64,000 bases of DNA from Girardinichthys multiradiatus. Lineage: Eukaryota > Chordata > Actinopteri > Cyprinodontiformes > Goodeidae. Shown piece by piece: positions 37,481-48,889 of this stretch (its first letter is position 1; every line of letters begins with the position of its first letter). Location of the stretch: contig NC_061804.1 of assembly GCF_021462225.1 (NCBI RefSeq), forward strand, positions 5,998,740 to 6,062,739. Reading direction: 5' to 3'. Below the pieces are notes generated by a model. The model searched no databases, was not told the origin of the DNA, and saw nothing but the letters and a program-made list of their open reading frames with translations. The translations under genes and the position numbers were made by a program.

Positions 37481-37984
37481 AATGTTGTGTGCATTTCAAT
37501 ATTTTGAGCAAAACTGTGCTCTTACCCTACTAATTGAACCTTCACACTCTGCTCTTACTGGTGCAATGTGCAATCAATGAAGACTGGCTACCAGGCTGGT
37601 CCAGTTTAGCCATGAAACCTCCCACACTAAAATGACAGGTGTTTCAGTTTCATTGTCCAACCCCTGTATATTTCACCATAACTTATTGCGCGCACTCAAC
37701 AGATCAAATCTTGGAAAACGAAAAATGTCAGGAAGATGAGGTGGTCTCATCAATAAAAGACAATGAAAATGGACATTTCAGGTAAAGGATCAACTCTGCT
37801 GTTTGCCACATTTATTCCACTTGTAAGAAAATATAATTTGTTGTTACTTTGGTTGAATAAACAATTAGGAACTCATTAAAAGCAATAACATTTTCTTGTG
37901 GATAGGTTGAAATACGTCAGCTTTCTTTCTCACAACCATCAAGAAAGATCAAGTGTTTTATTATAATTGAATTGACATAAACTG

Positions 37985-38080
37985 TATTTCTTTTGAGGTG
38001 TATTGAACTCATCTTCTCTCTTAAGTGCTTTGAGATTACTTTTGTTGTAAATGGAGACTAAATAAATAGAACTGAATAAG
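37985..38080 (+). repeat. retroposon 3' tail remnant
   Basis: AAGTGCTTTGAGATTACTTT, then TGTTGTAAATGGAGACTAAA and TAAATAGAACTGAAT, resembles the common fish 3' tail (GTGCCTTGAGATGAC, TTGTGAATTGGCGCTATATAAATAAA). Only the tail is recognisable. Confidence 0.5.
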
Positions 38081-39620
38081 GTTGCAGGCACTTTATCGAG
38101 CTCTCCTTGTGCAGAACCTTTTCTGTATCCAACAGTATTTTCCCAGAGGTTAATCTCAAGTAATACAGTTACTCAGTCTGCCCTACCTGTGAAAATACCA
38201 GGTTGGCCAGCAACCCAAATAACAATAACCTTGGGCCTCTGTGTTGAATAACTCCAAAAATCCATCCATCTTCCTTTTTCTATCCTCTCCAGAAGCGAGC
38301 ATATCTAAACAGAATTGATTGGCACGGACAATCATCCATCATAGCGAGCCTGAGCAGGCGTTTAGAGAGAAGGGGAAGGAAGATTTTAGGGAGGAATATT
38401 TCCGATGGGCTTCAGTGTCATTGAGGTAAACTGAATGAATCGATTTGGGCTAAAAAGGATTGGCACAGAGTGAGTAAGTCAAGGAACGTTGTTGGAAAGA
38501 AAAAATCTTCCCCTGCTCTTCTAAGGATGTATGACTGATTAAGGATGCTTGTAAAAGCAAATGAAGTTAGCATGCTGCAAATTTGGGCCTCTTCAGATTA
38601 AATTGCTCATAAAATTAGGTTAGAATAAGGCTGCTGCTAATTTGATTTCATTTGCAATGAACTGGAAAAAACAAGACAAGGAGAAAACATGATGAGTCGC
38701 ATGAGACAATGAGAGAAGAGCTCATCATCGAGGTCTTTAGGACTCCATGCAGATGATTGGATCTGCTGTTCAGCCTGTTAACCTAACACTTCAATTCTTC
38801 TCTTCAAAGGCCTGATCACAAATGACTAACCTATTAGGACAAACAAAGTGTTCTTATAGCTTTGAGTTGTTTGAATACTGAAGGAGAAACAATCTAAAAA
38901 TGTTTTTTTCTTTCTCACCATTATGTGTTTATCACAGCAGCTTCAAGAGATTTTCCCTTCCAAATCTCACTAATGTTTGTTGCGAAAACCCAACACAAGT
39001 TGTCACTAATATATCACATTCATGTTATTTTGAGATGGAAATGTGCCAGGTCTCACAGTAGACTGTGAATGCCAGGAGAATGCAGAAAGCTACACTGCTT
39101 CCAAGAATAGCTCAATGGATCATTGGTTCGTACAGAGAACAATGACCTATAATTAAATCTGAGGAATGTAATAATTCCAGGAGGACGTTTTGAAATGATT
39201 TTCATGTGCAAAAATACAAAGGAGCTCCAACAAAGGAGCTTTGATATTTGTACCAGACTGACATTTTTTTTTTCAGCGTCAACATTTTCAGCATATTTTA
39301 GGGTGAAGCTGCTAAACTCTGTATGCTACTTTTCATTTTTACATTACTTGCAGTTTTTAGTGCCATTATCTTTGTGTTCTCTGTTCTGTTTTTCATTCCA
39401 CAAAAGCTTTTGATCGTCATAAAATGTTGCCCTGGCCCTGTAACTTCTATATTTACCAGTGCTTTTGATGGACAGAGACGATTCCCGGACCAGTGCATGT
39501 GTGCTTTTCTGTGACTCCTGTCTGTGTTCTGAACCTCTCCTGTTAATCGGGAGTGGACCCTTTACACCGTTGCCACGTTTGCTCAGTATTGCTCATTGCT
39601 GCAAAGTCAATTAGTTGATG
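38081..39620. other. intergenic, nothing identified
   Basis: Read on both strands: no exon with splice sites, no inverted ends and no simple repeat. Unassigned non-coding DNA. Confidence 0.4.
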
Positions 39621-39624
39621 CAAC

Positions 39625-39855
39625 TGGCTTTGTTCTAATAGATAGATACCATTTTACCAACTGGAATAATCTGTTCCAGTCATATTGTACTGTAATTTAC
39701 ATTAGACTGGACTTTATGTAATTTAATCTGAATTTGACAGTATCACTATATTGAATCAGCTTGGCTTTTGTTTAACTATTATTATGAACTGGACCTGTTG
39801 GTTGTGGTAAGTACTTTCTGACATTTGGTGTTATATAAATAAACTGAATTGACAA
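39625..39855 (+). repeat. retroposon 3' tail remnant
   Basis: Ends with TTGGTGTTATATAAATAAAC followed by TGAATTGA, the L2/CR1-like tail common in fish, preceded by diverged 3' UTR-like sequence. The 5' limit is uncertain. Confidence 0.5.
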
Positions 39856-40122
39856 CTGTATCATCAATTTAAAAACGTAATTCCTGAAGGGAACTTCTGA
39901 TGAAACCTTTTAAAGGAGAACTGGGGAGCTGACACAACCCTTATGAGTGCCTAAGCTAATGCAGTGGGGAGAACAACTATTTGATACACTGCCGATTTTA
40001 CAGGTTTTGCCACTTGCAAAGCATGTAGAAGTCTTTATCATAGGTACTCTTCAACTGTGAGTGACGGAATCTGAAACAAAAATCCAGAAAATCTCATTGT
40101 GAAAAACAAATCTTTGCTTGCT

Positions 40123-40453
40123 GGCTGCACGGTGGTAGCACTGTTGCCTTGTAGTAAGAAGGTCCTGGGTTTGACTCCCAGCCGGGGGTCTTTGTTCTCA
40201 TGGTTTCTCACCGGGTACACTGGCTTCCTCCCACAGTCCAAAAACATGACTGTTAGGTTAACTGGTCTCTCTACATTGCCCTTAGGTGTGAATGAGTGTG
40301 TAGTTGTTTATCCTGTGTGCGTCTGTGTTGCCCTGCGATGGACTGGCGACCTGTCCAGGGTGCACCCCGCCTCCCGCCCATAAACTGCTGGAGATAGGCA
40401 CCATCTCCCCCGCGACCCACGATGGAAGAAGAGGTAGAAAATGACTGACTGAC
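40123..40453 (+). mobile_element. tRNA-headed SINE with 11 bp target duplication
   Basis: Starts GGCTGCACGGTGG and carries a tRNA-like head: box A GCACGGTGGTAGCAC is shortened, box B is GGGTTTGACTCCC. The body contains TCCCACAGTCCAAAAACATG and CCCTGCGATGGACTGGCGAC and ends GAAAATGACTGACTGAC. The flanks CTTTGCTTGCT (40112-40122) and CTTTGTTTGCT (40454-40464) form a target-site duplication with one mismatch. Inserted into the Tc1 element at 39962-41774. Confidence 0.9.
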
Positions 40454-41310
40454 CTTTGTTTGCTATTCCAGATATTAGGCGTTTCCTGTAGTTCTTGATG
40501 AGGTTTGCACGAACTGCTGCATGGATTTTGGACCACTCCTCCATACAGATCTTCTCTGGATCCTTCAGGTTTTGGGGCTGTCGCTGGGCAAGACGGACTT
40601 TCAGCTCGCTCCAAAGATTTTCAATTGGGTTCAGGTCTGGAGGCTGGCTAGGCCACTTCCGAACCTTGAGATGCTTCTTACGGAGCCACTCCTTAGTTGC
40701 CCTGGCTGTGTGCTTCACCCTTCTTCAATGCTCTTACTGAGAGAAGGAGGTTGTTGGCAAATATCTCCTGATACATGGCCCTAACCATCCTCCCCTCAAT
40801 ATGGTGCAGTCGTCCTGTCCCCTTTGCAGAAAAGCATCCCCAAAGAATGATGTTTCCACCTCCATGCTCCATGCTAGGGATGGTTTTCTGGGGGATGTAC
40901 TCATCCTTCTTCTTCCTCCAAACATGGCGAGTGGAGTTTAAACCGAAAAGCTTTATTTTTGTTTTATCGGGCCACATGACCTTCTCCCATTCCTCCTCTG
41001 GATAATCCAGATGGTCATTGGCAAACCTTAGCAGGCCTGGACATGCTCAAGCCTGCTTAAGCCCTACTCATGCGCTGGCTTGAGCAGGGGGACCCTGTGT
41101 GTGTTGCAGGATTTTAATCCATGACGGCGCAGTGTGTTACTAATGGTTTTCTTTGACTGTGGTCCCAGCTCTCTTCAGGTCATTGACTAGGTCCTGTTGT
41201 AGAGTTCTGTGCTGATCCTTCACCTTCCTCATGATCATTGATGCCCCACGAGGTAAGATCTCGCATGGAGCCCCAGACCGAGGGAGATTGACCATAAACT
41301 TGAACTTCTT
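40454..41310 (-). pseudogene. Tc1-like transposase remnant
   Basis: Minus-strand pieces: [20 protein letters not shown] with [17 protein letters not shown] (40977-40693), then after a frameshift [20 protein letters not shown] (40718-40454). The last frame reads into the inserted SINE. The region near 41040-41310 holds decayed N-terminal coding sequence. Several stops and frameshifts; inactive. Confidence 0.8.
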
Positions 41311-41776
41311 CAATTTTCTTTAAGTTGCCCCAACAGTTGTCACCTTCTCACCAAGCTGCTTGGCTATTTTCCTGTAGCCCATCCCAGCCTAGTGCAGGTT
41401 TACTATTTTATCCGTGATGTCCTCACACAGCTCTCTGGTCTTGGCCGTTGTAGAGAGGTTGGAGTTTGTTTGATTGAGTGTCTTTTGTACAGATAACGAG
41501 ATCAAACAGGTGCAGTTAATACAGGTAATGAGTAGAGAACTGGAGGGCTTCTTAGAACTAGCAGGCCTGTGAGAGCCGGGATTCTTACTGGTTGTTAGGT
41601 GATCAAATATCTATGTCATGCAATAAAATACAAATTAATTACTTGCATTTTTGTTTTAGATTCCTCACTCATAGTTGAAGAGTACCTATGATAAAAATTA
41701 AAGACTTCTAGATGCTTTGCAAGGTGGAAAACCTGCAAAATCTGCAGTGTATCAAATACTTGTTCTCCCCACTGTA

Positions 41777-43089
41777 GGTTCCAGATTCTAAGGAATACAA
41801 ACCTAATATTTAAAATTTAGACTATTTAGACGTACTAAAAAACAAAATATTCAAAGTAAAAGTAGTGTCCAAAGTCATGCTTAGATAACCTTCAACAAAA
41901 ACATGCACACTGAACTGTTAAAGGCAGGGTTAAGGTCTTGGGCTGCAGCAGAGCACACATGCTAACAAAGGGATAGGGGACATTTAGGATGACCTGCTTC
42001 TCTGCAGATTCTTGCTTCTACAAACTCCCCATCTGTCAAAGACTAATGGAAAATAATAGCGGTAGCAACATCCAACAGGCTCAAAGCCGAATGAGGTTAA
42101 GATACTGAGGTCATGTCCGCCACCGTGTCTTTGTTTCATTTTACAGATACAAACATTACAGAGCAAAAATATTCACATTTATTGTATGCTTTTATTTTTA
42201 TTGTACCATTTCAGAATAAAACATAAGGCATTGCCCAAATTCAGCTTGAGTTCAGTAATTAAAGTCCATTTCATTTTAATTACATTTCCGTTTCATCCAG
42301 TTAAATCTAATTAGTTACAAAGTGAATCCAACAACAACCAATTCTGAACCAGTTCTGTCTAGTCTATTTAAATTAGTTGAGTGCAATCTGATTCATGGAA
42401 ACAGTCCTATGAAAAAATTAGGAATTAGAACAAATCTAGGGCATCCCATTAAATATTCGTTTCTTCATTAAGAAATTTTCACATATTGTTTATTTATCCA
42501 TGGAAAATAAAGTGATTACACTTAAACAGCAAAAACCTTCTATTACTCATTAAACAAAATATATAAACAAATTGTGTTTTCCAGCTGAAATTTAGGACAC
42601 CTACCTGCTAGTATCTAGTCTTACCTCTTTTGGCTGAAGTAGCTTAAGCGAGATGGTTCTTGCAGTCTCTGACTGAGGAAGCCTGCCAAACTTATCATTT
42701 TCACCTGTGAGATACTTAAAGAGTTTCTTGCATGTAAACCATCTTTTATATCACCCCTCAGCATCTCTATGAATGCAAGATCTGAGTTTTGACTAGGCCC
42801 AGGATTTTCCAATTTGTAATTTCTTGCCCAGTCTTTGATGGATTGGATTTTTGTTATATTGCAGGTTCCTGTTCTGCTTCAGCTTTATAATTTAATTATT
42901 TTTTATATTACTTATCTGTCAGTTATGCCCTCAACAAAATTTCTATTGCTTTTATTCAAGTGCAGTGCTGAAGGCTTTCTGTGCTTGCTGCTGAGAACAG
43001 GGAGACTAGGTTATGTACTTTCTGAGGGACTGCACTGCATTTTATACCCACCCCCCAATGCGCAGGGTGCCATTCCTGCATGAACCGCC
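41777..43089. other. intergenic, nothing firm
   Basis: AT-rich. From about 42230 to 42330 the sequence is loosely repetitive in AATT/CAGTT words, resembling the degenerate tract at 43090-44340. No gene or element ends were seen. Confidence 0.35.
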
Positions 43090-43186
43090 AATATGAACTG
43101 CTCTCAGTTGTATAACATAACTAAACTGGATTAAACTGAAATGAATTCGAATGAGTTTTATTGACCTGATTTAAATATGTTTTATA

Positions 43187-44028
43187 CACTCACCGGCCAC
43201 TTTATTAGGTACACCTTGCTAGTACCGGGTTGGACCCCTTTTTGCCTTGAGAACTGCCTTAATCCTTGGTGGAATAGATTCAACAAGGTACTGGAAACAT
43301 TCCTCAGAGAGTTTGGTCCATATTGACATGATAGCATCACACAGATGCTGCAGATTTGTCGGCTGCATCCATGATGAGAATCTCCCGTTCCACCACATCC
43401 CAAAGGTGCTCTATTGGATTGAGATCTGGTGACTCTGGAGGCCATTTGAGTACAGTGAACTCATTGTCATGTTCAAGAAACCAGTCTGAGATGATTTGTG
43501 CTTTATGACATGGCGCGTCATCCTGCTGGAAGTAACCATCAGAAGATGGGTACACTGTGGTCATAAAGGTTCGACGTGTTGTGCGTTCAAAATACTTCTC
43601 TGCATGCTTTGGTTGTAACAAATGGTTATTTGAGTTGCTGTTACCTTTATATCAGCTTGAACCATTCTTCTCTGATCTCTGGCATCAACAAGGCATTTGC
43701 ACCCACAGACATGCTGTTCACTGGATATTTTCTCTTCTTCGGACCATTCTCTGTAAACCCTAGAGATGGTAGTGCTTGAAAATCCCAGTAGATCAGCAGT
43801 TTCTAAAATACTCAGACCAGCCCGTCTGGCACCAACAACCATGCCACGTTCAAAATCACTTAAATCACCTTTCTTCCCCATTCTGATGCTCGGTTTGAAC
43901 TGCAGCAGATTGTCTTGACCATGTCTACATGCCTAAATGCAATGAGTTGCTGCCATGTGATTGGCTGATTAGAAGTTTGCGTTAACGAGCAGTTGGACAG
44001 GTGTACCTAATAACGTGGCCGGTGAGTG
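43187..44028 (-). mobile_element. internally deleted Tc1-like transposon with perfect short ends
   Basis: Ends CACTCACCGGCCACTTTATT and, inverted, AATAACGTGGCCGGTGAGTG, with TA on both sides (43185-43186, 44029-44030). At 842 bp it is about half the usual length. Non-autonomous by deletion. Confidence 0.93.
43337..43881 (-). pseudogene. Tc1-like transposase with central deletion
   Basis: The N-terminus (43881-43561) reads GDLSDFERGMVVGARRAGLS and SSTTISRVYREW, the helix-turn-helix region. The C-terminal part (43621-43337) reads TTVYPSSDGYFQQDDAPCHK and ESPDLNPIEHLWDVV, carrying the second catalytic Asp and the Glu. The block with the first catalytic Asp (W/FSDES) is absent, so no active enzyme can be made. 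Confidence 0.88.
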
Positions 44029-44340
44029 TATATTAGAGTTGATTGTACATGAACTCAATTAAAATGGATAAAATAAAAAATTACTCAATAAAACTGAAAT
44101 AAAATAAAGTAAGCTAAATCCAAATCCAGATTCAGTTATACCTTAATCATGCTGAAATAAATTAGTCTCAGTTGAATCACAATATAAATGTATTTGGATT
44201 GACTATATTTAAATGAAATAGACTCACTTGGAGTTTATAGGTGTTATTAAATTGAACTAAACTGAATTGATATTGGATTGGATAATAACTGAGCTGAATT
44301 TGACCTTATTGAAATGAACTGAACTCAACTGTTCACATTC

Positions 44341-45827
44341 TACATGTACATGGTTGGAGGTAGATTTTTTGTTAATTGGGGAACTGAGTCAAAGGAGACA
44401 TGAACATACACAAAATCACCTGGTCAGCGATAAACTTTGAAATGAAAGAATAGTTGAAAACAGCAATGCCACTTTATGAAGTCCAACAGGTTCATTAAAG
44501 GATGTCTCCAAGCAGCCAATATATTTACCATCATAACAGAAGAAAAGGTTCAAGATCAAAAGCCTGTCTAAAAAGGAAAATTAACATAAACAGTGTCTGT
44601 TTAAATCTAAAACTATGAGTCAATTCTACAAAAAAACAACCTGGATAACTTGGGCCTTATTAGAAAAACTTTAAAAACCAGAAGAAAACTTGCAGTTTAA
44701 GAGCAAAGGGCTTTGTGTGACTAAAACAGTGCTTTCAGCCTTCAGATTCACGTTTCACCGAGATCTTACAGATCTGAGCAAATATTTGCATCCTACTGTA
44801 TTTAACCTGGGTGTTTGCTAATGCTTTCTTTCTGTTAAAGTTTAATATAAAAATATAATTGCTGAAATCTTTAATTGGGTCCTTCCATGCCAACTAGTGC
44901 CGTACATGTGACAAACTCAAAGACTTTACAGGTTAAACCAATGTGATAATTAAGCAGCTAAAAGTGTACCATCTTAACAGTTATATTTCTTAGTTTAGGT
45001 AAAATCTTTGTTAAATGCTTATGCACTGCTTGTGGAAAATAAAATCAAGTAAATAAAATCTAAAAGTGCAAGACTTTCACATAAAATGTATGTTTACAAC
45101 TGTTTTTTAAATATTTGAAGACAAGGTAAGGTACCTCTTTAAGGTAAGTTTAAGAAAAAAAATCACTTGAAGGAGATAGTAAATTAGAACAGGAAATTGC
45201 CTCTATTAAGCTCTCTGGATTTAAGCTCTCTGGATTGAAGCTCTCCAGCAGCTTGATTTCCTGGAACTGCAAACAGCATGTTAGAAGCTATAATTTCGAC
45301 CATCATGCAAGCCTACCTGGACCGTACTTAAGTGCCTTAAATTAAGGCTCTATGTTAGGGTGAAATTGCCAAAGAGATGCCTTTTTTCCACTCTGATTCT
45401 TCAAATGAACAAAATCAATTGTAAGTTCTGTGGTGCCTTTTTCTTCACTTCCTTTCACAATTTCAGTCAAGGATGGCTGTGGTACTGTAGATCTCACTTG
45501 CCTGTTTTGCCATTTATTATTCATCCAATCTGAAAATCCACAGGCTTCACATCCGGCTTATTTCTAGGCGGCAGGCATCACAAGATGCTGGCTTGTCAGA
45601 ATTATTCATATTTCAAGCTCATTTGACTTTCAGTTCTTTTTGAATATGAAGAGAAGTGTAAAGTCAAAAATTGGGGACTACATCTGTGATGTAAAAAACA
45701 TCTCAAAGGAACCACAGTCAAAATACCGGTACTCCTAGACATGTCTGCAGCTTTTTTAAAGCATTGGATGAACAGGATACTGTTGTGAGATGTTTTTGCT
45801 GAGGGATGTCCAATTCTGGGCATCAAG
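44341..45827. other. intergenic with one short tandem repeat
   Basis: The only structure seen is a 15 bp tandem unit AAGCTCTCTGGATTT at 45208-45222, repeated at 45223-45237 and partly at 45238-45249. Otherwise unassigned. Confidence 0.5.
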
Positions 45828-45980
45828 GGCTGGTGTCCTCTATGATTTAAATTGTTTCCCAGGTTCAACACACCTGAATCGAATGAATGAGTCATAGCCA
45901 GATGTCTCCAGACGTTTATGGAATTCTGAGTAGATTATTAAGTCATTTGAATCAGCTATGTTGGAGCAAGGACACCAGCC
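45828..45980. mobile_element. short inverted-repeat MITE
   Basis: Exact 12 bp ends GGCTGGTGTCCT and AGGACACCAGCC. Further inside, CAACACACCTGAATCGAATG is mirrored by TTTGAATCAGCTATGTTGGA. Same family as 25919-26076. Confidence 0.75.
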
Positions 45981-46145
45981 AACAGGAATCGTAACTTGGT
46001 CCTATACTAGGAAGGAGGGTCAGCCTATCAATTTGTTTAAAGATATCCAGTTAAACCAAACCTGACATTGGATATTGCGTGAGGTAGTACAAAGCTGGTT
46101 ATCAATTTGTTAATTCTACCCCAAGGTTACTGACTCTACAGGCAC

Positions 46146-46790
46146 ATTAAAAAAAATTTAATATTGTGAAAAAGTTTAATATTCTTTGCCACTCATTTCA
46201 TAAAGTGAAACATTTTTGTATCGATTCATTACACATAGATTAAATATTTCAAGCCTTAATGTGTAATTTTGATGATCATGACAAAAATCTGTCTCTCAGA
46301 AAACTAGAATATAACATAGGATCATTAAATAAATAAATAGAAATGTCAGACTTCTGAAAAAAATGTCAATTTCTTTGCACTGAATACTTGGATGGGGCTC
46401 CTCTTGCATGATTTACTGCATCAGTGCGGTATGATATGGAAGCAATCTGCCTGTGGCTCTGCTGAGTGTGGTCCGGTACCAAGTCCTGTTAGAAAATTTA
46501 ATTAGCATCTCCATAAAGCTTGTCTGCAGAGGGAAGCATGAAGTGCTCTAAAATGTTCCAGTAGATAACTGCATTGACTCTGGACTTCAGAAAACCAAGT
46601 GGACCAACACCAGCAGATGACATGGCACCCTAAATCATCACTGATTGTGGAAAGATGCTGGACTTCAATCAAAAGGGATTCTGTGCTTCTCCACTCTTCC
46701 TCCAGACTCTGGGACCTTGATTTCCAAATGAAATGCAAACTTAACCTTATCTAAAAGAGGACTTCATTTCTCACTCTTCTCCATAAATAA
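46146..46790 (-). mobile_element. degraded relative of the 56.8 kb Tc1-like transposon
   Basis: The left part (46146-46330) resembles the long inverted repeat of 56777-58344 (TAATATTGTGAAAAAGTTTA, TTTCAAGCC, CTCAGAAAACTAGAATAT). The minus strand of 46505-46740 still reads FHLEIKVPESG-like, VGPLGFLKSRVNA-like and LEHFMLPSADKL-like blocks with many stops. The right inverted repeat is missing. Confidence 0.7.
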
Positions 46791-47456
46791 AAACAAAGTA
46801 GAAAAAATCTTCCAAACAAATCGATGGACATGTTGGTTTTGATGTAGTAATACGTGACGTTGTGATAGTTCTAAGAGTTATCAGTGCATGTTATTGTAAT
46901 GGCCGATCAGTTGGGAGTGTGGGGTTGTATAGGGTTGGATCTAGAGGTGATGGAGGTCACAGCTGGGGAAAAAAAGCTGCAATGGATTTCATTGGTCTGT
47001 GACGTTTGCCTGATGATAGTTCAAATAGAGGGTGACTGGGATGAAAAGTATCTGAAATGATGCTTTCTTCGTTAGACAATGTTTTGAGATCTTCTGTGTG
47101 TGGAAGCCCTAACCCCACCCCACACTGTTCAGTCTTCTGCTTATAGTGTAGACACTTTTTTCTCTGCCGCCTTGCATGTTTCATACATCATGATGCACTT
47201 TGTAAGGAGACCTTCAATGGTGGTTTCAAAGCATCATGTCACAAAGCTTAAATCATTTCTGCAGATTTTCTGCACATAAACTGCTAATACATCCTGCAGG
47301 AAAAAACTGACTTTTCTAAGAGGAACTGAATACCTTTTTACATAAAATAAGAGTGAAGTACCTTTAAGGTTTGTTGCAATGTGACAAATGCAAAGAACTT
47401 TAAAGAGAGAAATTAATTATTATTGTCTCAGAATCAGTCTCTCCCCATGGAGGGGT

Positions 47457-47489
47457 CTCTTTATCTCCCCTCCAAGGGGAGATAAAGAG
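47457..47489. repeat. perfect hairpin, 14 bp arms
   Basis: CTCTTTATCTCCCC, a 5-base loop TCCAA, then GGGGAGATAAAGAG. Just upstream CTCCCCATGGAGGGG (about 47440-47455) uses related words. It does not belong to any element recognised here. Confidence 0.9.
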
Positions 47490-47499
47490 GTTGCATCAA

Positions 47500-48589
47500 T
47501 TTTTAGAATAACAGGGTAAAACAGAAAGAAATTAATTGTTTGAATATTGAATCCATGTAAATACTAATTGATTAGACTATGGTAATTGTTCCCCCTTACC
47601 AGCATTTCATTTCCAGATAGCAGTCTTTAATTTATGCACATCTTCACCACATTGTTCGTTGTTAACCTGGTTGTGCCAATTTTACTTATTTCTGTCCCAT
47701 CAGACTGGCTGAGCTAGTAGAGGCACTCCATAAATATAAAAGCACAAGCTCTCTGTCAGGTATGTTCTTCCTCACTTTAAATTGTATCCTGATGCTTTCT
47801 AAGACAAACTTTGCAGCTAACTACATTCCACCCATGCAGTCAGTCCTTGGAGAGTAACGACTGTAAGGACTTAGGTTGACAGGACAGTTAAATTAGATGA
47901 CTCAGCCGTTCTCTCTGCCGCATGGCTCAACTTTGCGGGCCAGAGACTCTTTCTCAGGCATAGACTTGGGTAATTTACTGAGTGGCAGACTCCCTATAAA
48001 TATGTAATAATGAAGCTTATGAAATATTTATTGACCATCTTCTTCCTTTATCTTTATTCAGTCAGGTGGGATGTGCTCCTTTGTGAGCGTCCCGGATGAC
48101 ATTACTTTAATGGTTACAAGTTCCCATTCAAGCCTCCTGTTCGTTTTAGAGGTTTTAGCTCAGGTTACATTTACATAAGTCAGCCAAAGCAAGCCCTTAG
48201 TCCTGGAAGTCCCCGGCTGTGCAGCATTAATTTAGTGGTGCCATGGGAGCTGCATGGCAATACCATTTTGTCACATTCAGGTCATGGCAACCGGCAAGTC
48301 AGTTTTACAGTCTGTGCTCAATCTTCTAAGCATGACACATTGCAAATATGTTTACTATGCATGAGTGTTTGCACTGGCGTGACAGACAAACCCCAAATTT
48401 TACATATGTATTCTATAGTTCCACTGTTTAAGTGGAAAGCTATTAAAGCATTTCTGACTTCTTGTTGCTTTACATAATTAATTAATTAAATATATTAGTA
48501 TGATTTCTAAAAGAATACTATTTTCTTTAGTACACTAAATACGATATAATCATTCAATGTACAATTGAAGCGTTAATATTGGGATTCTG
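47500..48589. other. intergenic, nothing identified
   Basis: No exon, inverted-end element or simple repeat was recognised. Non-coding as far as can be read. Confidence 0.4.
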
Positions 48590-48889
48590 TGTCATGACTG
48601 ATGAAATTGAGGACCCAAATGCAGAGAGGAGACAGGAGGCAGGCAGGTGAGAATAAACAGTTTTAGCTTAGAAAATGAGGAAAGTTCAAAACATACAACA
48701 ACAGGAAGAGCTGACACTTGACTGAAGAAGCCAAGAAGTATTCATATTGGGGAGCCTACTTATTACAAAGCTAGGCAGGTGAGTTAATGAGCAAATTAGA
48801 GTACAGGGAATACATGGAGCTGAGACACTGAGAAAAGGTAACTAATTGACGCAGAGAACACAGAAAGAACTTAAATAAATACAAAAGAT

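Larger units (their letters stand above)
36166..37666 (-). mobile_element. Tc1-like transposon with both ends, interrupted by a SINE
   Basis: The left end CAGGGGTTGGACAATGAAAC (then TGAAACACC) is inverted at the right (GGTGTTTCAGTTTCATTGTC, then CAACCCCTG). TA flanks at 36164-36165 and 37667-37668. The 1501 bp include a SINE at 36356-36600. The internal gene is on the minus strand. Confidence 0.92.
39962..41774 (-). mobile_element. Tc1-like transposon with long inverted repeats, interrupted by a SINE
   Basis: Left end CAGTGGGGAGAACAACTATT, then TGATACACTGC; right end TTTGATAC-type complement ending GTTCTCCCCACTG. Inverted repeats extend about 115 bp (39962-40080 and 41660-41774), including the shared AAGAGTACCTATGAT-type block. 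The right flank is TA; the left flank is TG, probably a mutated TA. The 1813 bp include the 331 bp SINE. Confidence 0.9.
43090..44340. repeat. degenerate GAATT/AACTGAA-rich tract split by a Tc1 element
   Basis: Both flanks of the transposon (43090-43185 and 44030-44340) are built of words such as TAAACTGAA, TGAATTGA and TGAACTGAACTCAACTG. This reads like an old decayed short tandem repeat. The Tc1 element at 43187-44028 inserted into it. Confidence 0.55.

Noticed and set aside
37113..37580. 155-codon plus-strand open frame
   Set aside because: Antisense to a Tc1-like transposase N-terminus.
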